Assembly: GCF_015863205.1 (NCBI RefSeq)
Contig: NZ_JACBXQ010000006.1
Coordinates: 62,001 to 126,000 of the forward strand
DNA length: 64,000 bases
Direction of reading: 5' to 3'
Origin: Facklamia lactis
GTDB lineage: Bacteria > Bacillota > Bacilli > Lactobacillales > Aerococcaceae
The notes beneath the pieces were generated by a model. That model had not been told where the DNA came from. It worked only from the letters and a program-made list of their open reading frames with translations, and did not search any database. Positions 60,836 through 64,000 of the stretch are shown piece by piece; within the stretch, counting starts at the first letter, position 1; every line of letters starts with the position of its first letter. Position numbers and translations under genes: made by a program.

Positions 60836-61558
60836 TTACATTCTCATGCCGCCGTTTACTTCAATTACTTGTCCTGTCACATAGGAACTTGATATTAAAT
60901 AGTTAACCGCGATCACAATATCCTCAACGGTTCCTAATCTTTTTAAAGGTATATATTCAAGCATTTGATTTTTAACTTTCTCACTCAATTGATTAGTCAT
61001 TTCTGTTTCAATATAACCTGGGGCAATACAATTTACACGAATAGTACGAGGAGCTAATTCCTTAGCTAATGATTTTGTCATTCCAATGATACCAGCTTTT
61101 GAGGCTGCATAGTTCGCCTGCCCTGCATTCCCTGTGAGGCCAACAATGCTCGCCATATTAATAATTAAGCCTGATTTTTGCTTAATCATTTTCTTTGCTG
61201 CGTGCTTAGCCATATTAAAGCTTCCATATAAATTTGTTTTGACAACACTGTCAAAATCCTCGGGAGTCATCTTTACAAACAATCCATCTCGGGTAATTCC
61301 CGCATTGTTAACCAAAAGATCTAACCGTCCGTATTTTTCATGTACCAAATTTATCATTTTTTCTGCTTCATCATAATTACTAACATCCCCTATTAAGTAG
61401 TCTATCGTTTTTTCTGCATCTTTAAATTCTTCTTTAACAGATGACTCAATAGGTTGAAGTCCGTTCATCACTACTTGATGACCCTGTTTAGCTAAAGACT
61501 TCGCAATCGCTAGACCGATCCCACGAGCGGATCCTGTTACCAAACAAACTAAACTCAT
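60836..61558 (-). CDS. fabG: 3-oxoacyl-ACP reductase
   Basis: FabG is an NADPH-dependent short-chain dehydrogenase. The nucleotide motif is TGSARGIGLAIA, NNAGITRDG follows, and the active site is S...YAASKAG (Ser-Tyr-Lys). The end GGMRM is common in FabG. It overlaps fabD by 4 bases (ATGA), a typical coupled junction. Confidence 0.97.
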   Translation of the reverse strand: MSLVCLVTGSARGIGLAIAKSLAKQGHQVVMNGLQPIESSVKEEFKDAEKTIDYLIGDVSNYDEAEKMINLVHEKYGRLDLLVNNAGITRDGLFVKMTPEDFDSVVKTNLYGSFNMAKHAAKKMIKQKSGLIINMASIVGLTGNAGQANYAASKAGIIGMTKSLAKELAPRTIRVNCIAPGYIETEMTNQLSEKVKNQMLEYIPLKRLGTVEDIVIAVNYLISSSYVTGQVIEVNGGMRM

Positions 61559-62502
61559 TTTGATTGCTCCTCTTGTATAAATGCTTTGATTTTTGCTACA
61601 TCCTCAATTTTATCAACTGTCAGAGTATTGATAGATACTCGATCACGGCTCAGCATTTTAACTAAAGTATCTCCTGGACCAATTTGTATCAAATGGGTAA
61701 TTCCTTTACTGATCATTAAATCAATCGTTTGTTTCCATTGCACAGGAGACACTAAATGCTGTGTCAAAAGTTTTTTTACTTTATCAGGTTGGTGAATAGA
61801 TAAATCTGTATTGGATATCACTGGAATTTGAGATGATTCAAAGTGATAGGTTTGGAGTATTTCGTGATATTCATTCTGTATTGGAGCCATCAGCGGAGAA
61901 TGAAATGGTCCCTCAACCTTTAAAGGAATAACCCCTTTAATACCTGTTTTTTTAGCCACTTTTCTCAATACCTTTAAATGCTTCTGACTACCCGCTACAA
62001 CAGTTTGTGTAGCAGCATTGAAATTTGCTAACCACAATTCATCACATTCTGTGTGATCCACAAGTCTCTGCACTAGCTCTGACTTTATACCCACAACTGC
62101 GACTAAGCCACTTGGATAGCTTTCTGCTATCTTTGAACAATGTGCAGACATTAGTTCTCCTCGCTTAACAAGCAGATCAATTCCCTGTTCAAAGGTCAGC
62201 ATTCCACTAGCCATTAAAGCACTATATTCACCTAAACTTAAACCAGCCATATAAGAAACGGCTGGCAGTTGAGGTCTAATTGCTTGATAAATAGCCATGG
62301 AGACACTTGCTATCGCAGGTTGAGCATTTCTAGTTTCGGAAAGTACATTACCACCTTCCTTCAGCCAATTGATTAAAGGCAATTGACTAATGACTTGAGC
62401 TTTCTCAACAACCCTCAAGCTTTCAGGATATTCTTGTATAAAATCAAGCCCCATTCCCGGATAATGTGCTCCTTGACCATTAAAAATAATTCCTAAAGAC
62501 AT
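61555..62502 (-). CDS. fabD: Malonyl-CoA:ACP transacylase
   Basis: FabD loads malonyl groups on ACP. The active-site serine is Ser89 in GLSLGEYSAL, the oxyanion glutamine motif is NGQGAHYPGMG near the start, and the catalytic histidine lies in EGPFHSPLM. Length (315 residues) is normal. It follows fabK by 17 bases. Confidence 0.96.
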   Translation of the reverse strand: MSLGIIFNGQGAHYPGMGLDFIQEYPESLRVVEKAQVISQLPLINWLKEGGNVLSETRNAQPAIASVSMAIYQAIRPQLPAVSYMAGLSLGEYSALMASGMLTFEQGIDLLVKRGELMSAHCSKIAESYPSGLVAVVGIKSELVQRLVDHTECDELWLANFNAATQTVVAGSQKHLKVLRKVAKKTGIKGVIPLKVEGPFHSPLMAPIQNEYHEILQTYHFESSQIPVISNTDLSIHQPDKVKKLLTQHLVSPVQWKQTIDLMISKGITHLIQIGPGDTLVKMLSRDRVSINTLTVDKIEDVAKIKAFIQEEQSK

Positions 62503-62519
62503 ACACGTCCTCCAATTTA

Positions 62520-63482
62520 TTAATCAGCAATATATTTTAAATAACAATCACTCATTGCTTCTTTACAACCTGCCATATAAAACTGGATCGTCTCCGCTAC
62601 TGAGGCCTCTTCATTAATTAAACCTGCTATCTGGCCGGCCATCATCGAACCCCCGTCCACATCTCCTTCAACAACCGCCTTACGTAACGCCCCTTTACCT
62701 AATTCGGCTAAACGCTCTAGATCTGGGGAGACTTTACTTGTTTCTTCCTTCTCAGCTTGTAGATATGTTTTGGTTAAACGATTACGCAACACTCTAACAG
62801 GGTGCCCTGTAATATGACCTGTAATCACTGTATCTACATCTGAAGCTTTTAGAATAGCTCGCTTAAAATTTTGATGGGCATTCGATTCATGAGCCACCAC
62901 AAATCGGGTTCCTATTTGAACAGCAGAAGCACCTAACATCATTGCGGCGGCCATTGCGCGACCATCGCCAATTCCACCAGCAGCAATGACGGGGATTGAG
63001 ACAGCATCTACTACTTGCGGTAATAAGGCAAGTGTGGTGGTCTTCCCAATATGTCCTCCCGCTTCCATACCTTCAATAATTACAGCAGAAACACCTATAC
63101 GCTCCATTCTTTTGGCCAAAGCTACTGACGCCACTACTGGAATCACCGATATCCCATGCTCTTTAAAACGCTGCATGTATTTCCCAGGATTTCCTGCCCC
63201 AGTTGTAATAATTTTTATACCAGAGCTCAGCAAATAATCAACTACTTCTTCAACATGTGGATTCAGTAGCATAACATTTACTGCAAAAGGTTGATCTGTT
63301 CTAGCAAACATTGCTTCAATTTTATCCTTTACACGTTCAACTGGATCATGACCTGTTCCAACGACTCCCAAGCCTCCGGCATTTGAAACAGCAGAAGCTA
63401 GATCAGCATCTGCCACCCAAGCCATCGCACCTTGAACAATTGGATATTTAATTCCTAATAGTTCTGTAATAGGTGTTTTCAT
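62520..63482 (-). CDS. fabK: Enoyl-ACP reductase II (FMN-dependent)
   Basis: FabK reduces enoyl-ACP in the last elongation step and is insensitive to triclosan. It is a TIM-barrel flavoprotein: YPIVQGAMAWVADADLASAVSNAGGLGVVG, MEAGGHIGKTTTLALLPQVV, and IAAGGIGDGRAMAAAMMLGASAVQIGTRF. No FabI is present in this window. It follows acpP by about 26 bases. Confidence 0.96.
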   Translation of the reverse strand: MKTPITELLGIKYPIVQGAMAWVADADLASAVSNAGGLGVVGTGHDPVERVKDKIEAMFARTDQPFAVNVMLLNPHVEEVVDYLLSSGIKIITTGAGNPGKYMQRFKEHGISVIPVVASVALAKRMERIGVSAVIIEGMEAGGHIGKTTTLALLPQVVDAVSIPVIAAGGIGDGRAMAAAMMLGASAVQIGTRFVVAHESNAHQNFKRAILKASDVDTVITGHITGHPVRVLRNRLTKTYLQAEKEETSKVSPDLERLAELGKGALRKAVVEGDVDGGSMMAGQIAGLINEEASVAETIQFYMAGCKEAMSDCYLKYIAD

Positions 63483-63508
63483 TATTATTTCCTTTTCATT
63501 GCGATTAA

Positions 63509-63733
63509 CTATTTTTGTGCTTCAATATAGTTGACAAGATCTGATACCGTTTGGATATTCTCATCGGTATCAATTGTGATATCTAACTCATCTTCAATCT
63601 CATTGATCACTTGGAACAAGTCTAAACTATCCGCATCCAGATCATTTTCAAAGTTTGTTTCCAATAAAATTTTATCTGCTTCTACTCCTAATTCCTCTAC
63701 GATAATTCCTTTAATTGTTTCAAATGTTGACAT
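63509..63733 (-). CDS. acpP: Acyl carrier protein
   Basis: ACP carries growing acyl chains on a phosphopantetheine arm attached to Ser36 in the motif DADSLDLFQ. The rest is a four-helix acidic protein of 74 residues. GGAGG precedes two adjacent ATG codons (63736 and 63733); the second has the better spacing. A longer open frame to 63811 overlaps fabH and is not likely. It follows fabH by a short gap. Confidence 0.95.
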   Translation of the reverse strand: MSTFETIKGIIVEELGVEADKILLETNFENDLDADSLDLFQVINEIEDELDITIDTDENIQTVSDLVNYIEAQK

Positions 63734-63752
63734 CATATTTTCCTCCAAATTT

Positions 63753-64000
63753 TTATAATTTAAATGATTGGTGTCCCCAGGCGAGTCCTGCACCAAAGCC
63801 TGTAAGAACAACCTGTTGTTTTCCCTCTAAACGAACTTTCTTTTCTTGAACAAGTTTATCTAATAAAACAGGAATACTAGCTGCTGATAAATTGGCAACA
63901 CTTGCTATATTAGAAGGGATTTTTTCTTTCTCGATAGACAGCTTCTGCTCCATCAAATCTAACAATCGTTGGTTCGCTTGATGAGCAATCAAATAGTCAA
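63753..64000 (-). CDS. fabH: 3-oxoacyl-ACP synthase III, C-terminal part
   Basis: FabH starts fatty acid synthesis by condensing acetyl-CoA with malonyl-ACP. Only the last ~82 codons are in the window; the gene begins beyond base 64000. The catalytic histidine is seen in [12 protein letters not shown] and the asparagine of the triad in ANLSAASIP; the usual YGNTSAAS sequence differs slightly here. The catalytic cysteine lies outside the window. It heads the visible fab operon; a FabT-type regulator is often found upstream in this order. Confidence 0.95.
   Translation of the reverse strand, partial: DYLIAHQANQRLLDLMEQKLSIEKEKIPSNIASVANLSAASIPVLLDKLVQEKKVRLEGKQQVVLTGFGAGLAWGHQSFKL

Overview
The window looks like chromosome from a low-GC Gram-positive bacterium of the order Lactobacillales. 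Supporting features are strong AGGAGG ribosome sites, the delta subunit of RNA polymerase, a methionine T-box, a CtsR-ClpC pair, SufCDSUB, YabA, a FabK-type fatty acid cluster and CcpA-type operators. The mix of a B12-dependent ribonucleotide reductase with this gene set suggests an Aerococcaceae-like member, but that placement is inference. I see no prophage, insertion sequence, CRISPR array or ribosomal RNA.

Layout. 1-2.9 kb (mostly minus): start of murA, a HEPN-domain gene resembling the nuclease half of Csm6, rpoE (delta), a DUF1934 gene and tRNA-Arg(CCT). 3-5.7 kb (plus): a lipoyl/octanoyl transferase, an HD phosphohydrolase and a Nudix hydrolase. 5.7-10.2 kb (minus): a sugar acetyltransferase, an acidic-tailed membrane protein, and metNIQ behind a methionine T-box. 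10.3-14.6 kb: aminotransferase, nitroreductase, FAD amine oxidase, mscL, tag. 14.6-23.1 kb (minus): a dense replication/repair/translation cluster running dnaX-ybaB-recR-tmk-darA-holB-yabA-trmN6-GIY-YIG-rsmI-ydcF. 23.3-28.4 kb (plus): sufCDSUB. 28.5-34.2 kb: a SAP-like protein, a phosphodiesterase, SRP RNA, tadA, a YtxH-like protein and ctsR-clpC. 34.5-40.2 kb (plus): class II ribonucleotide reductase behind an NrdR-box-like site, then a four-gene polar amino acid ABC transporter. 40.3-44.6 kb (minus): CadD-like protein, an unknown gene with a CtsR-like operator, a cupin, and glycerate kinase with a GntP permease. 44.8-49.5 kb: two tRNAs, a decayed ORF, an antiporter with an attenuator-like leader, and an aminotransferase paired with a YjiH-type membrane protein. 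49.7-55.2 kb (minus): an oppABCDF peptide transporter behind a perfect cre site. 55.6-64 kb (minus): the type II fatty acid operon fabH-acpP-fabK-fabD-fabG-fabF-accB-fabZ-accC-accD-accA, with fabH cut by the window edge.

How they work together. Most of the window is housekeeping: cell wall and lipid synthesis, Fe-S assembly, DNA replication and repair, protein quality control, and uptake of methionine, polar amino acids and peptides. The least explained parts are the HEPN-only Csm6-like gene, the unknown gene at 41.0-41.5 kb with a CtsR-type operator across its -35 element, a MetQ without a lipobox cysteine, and two leaders (antiporter, glycerate permease) where a terminator lies between a promoter and the start codon.
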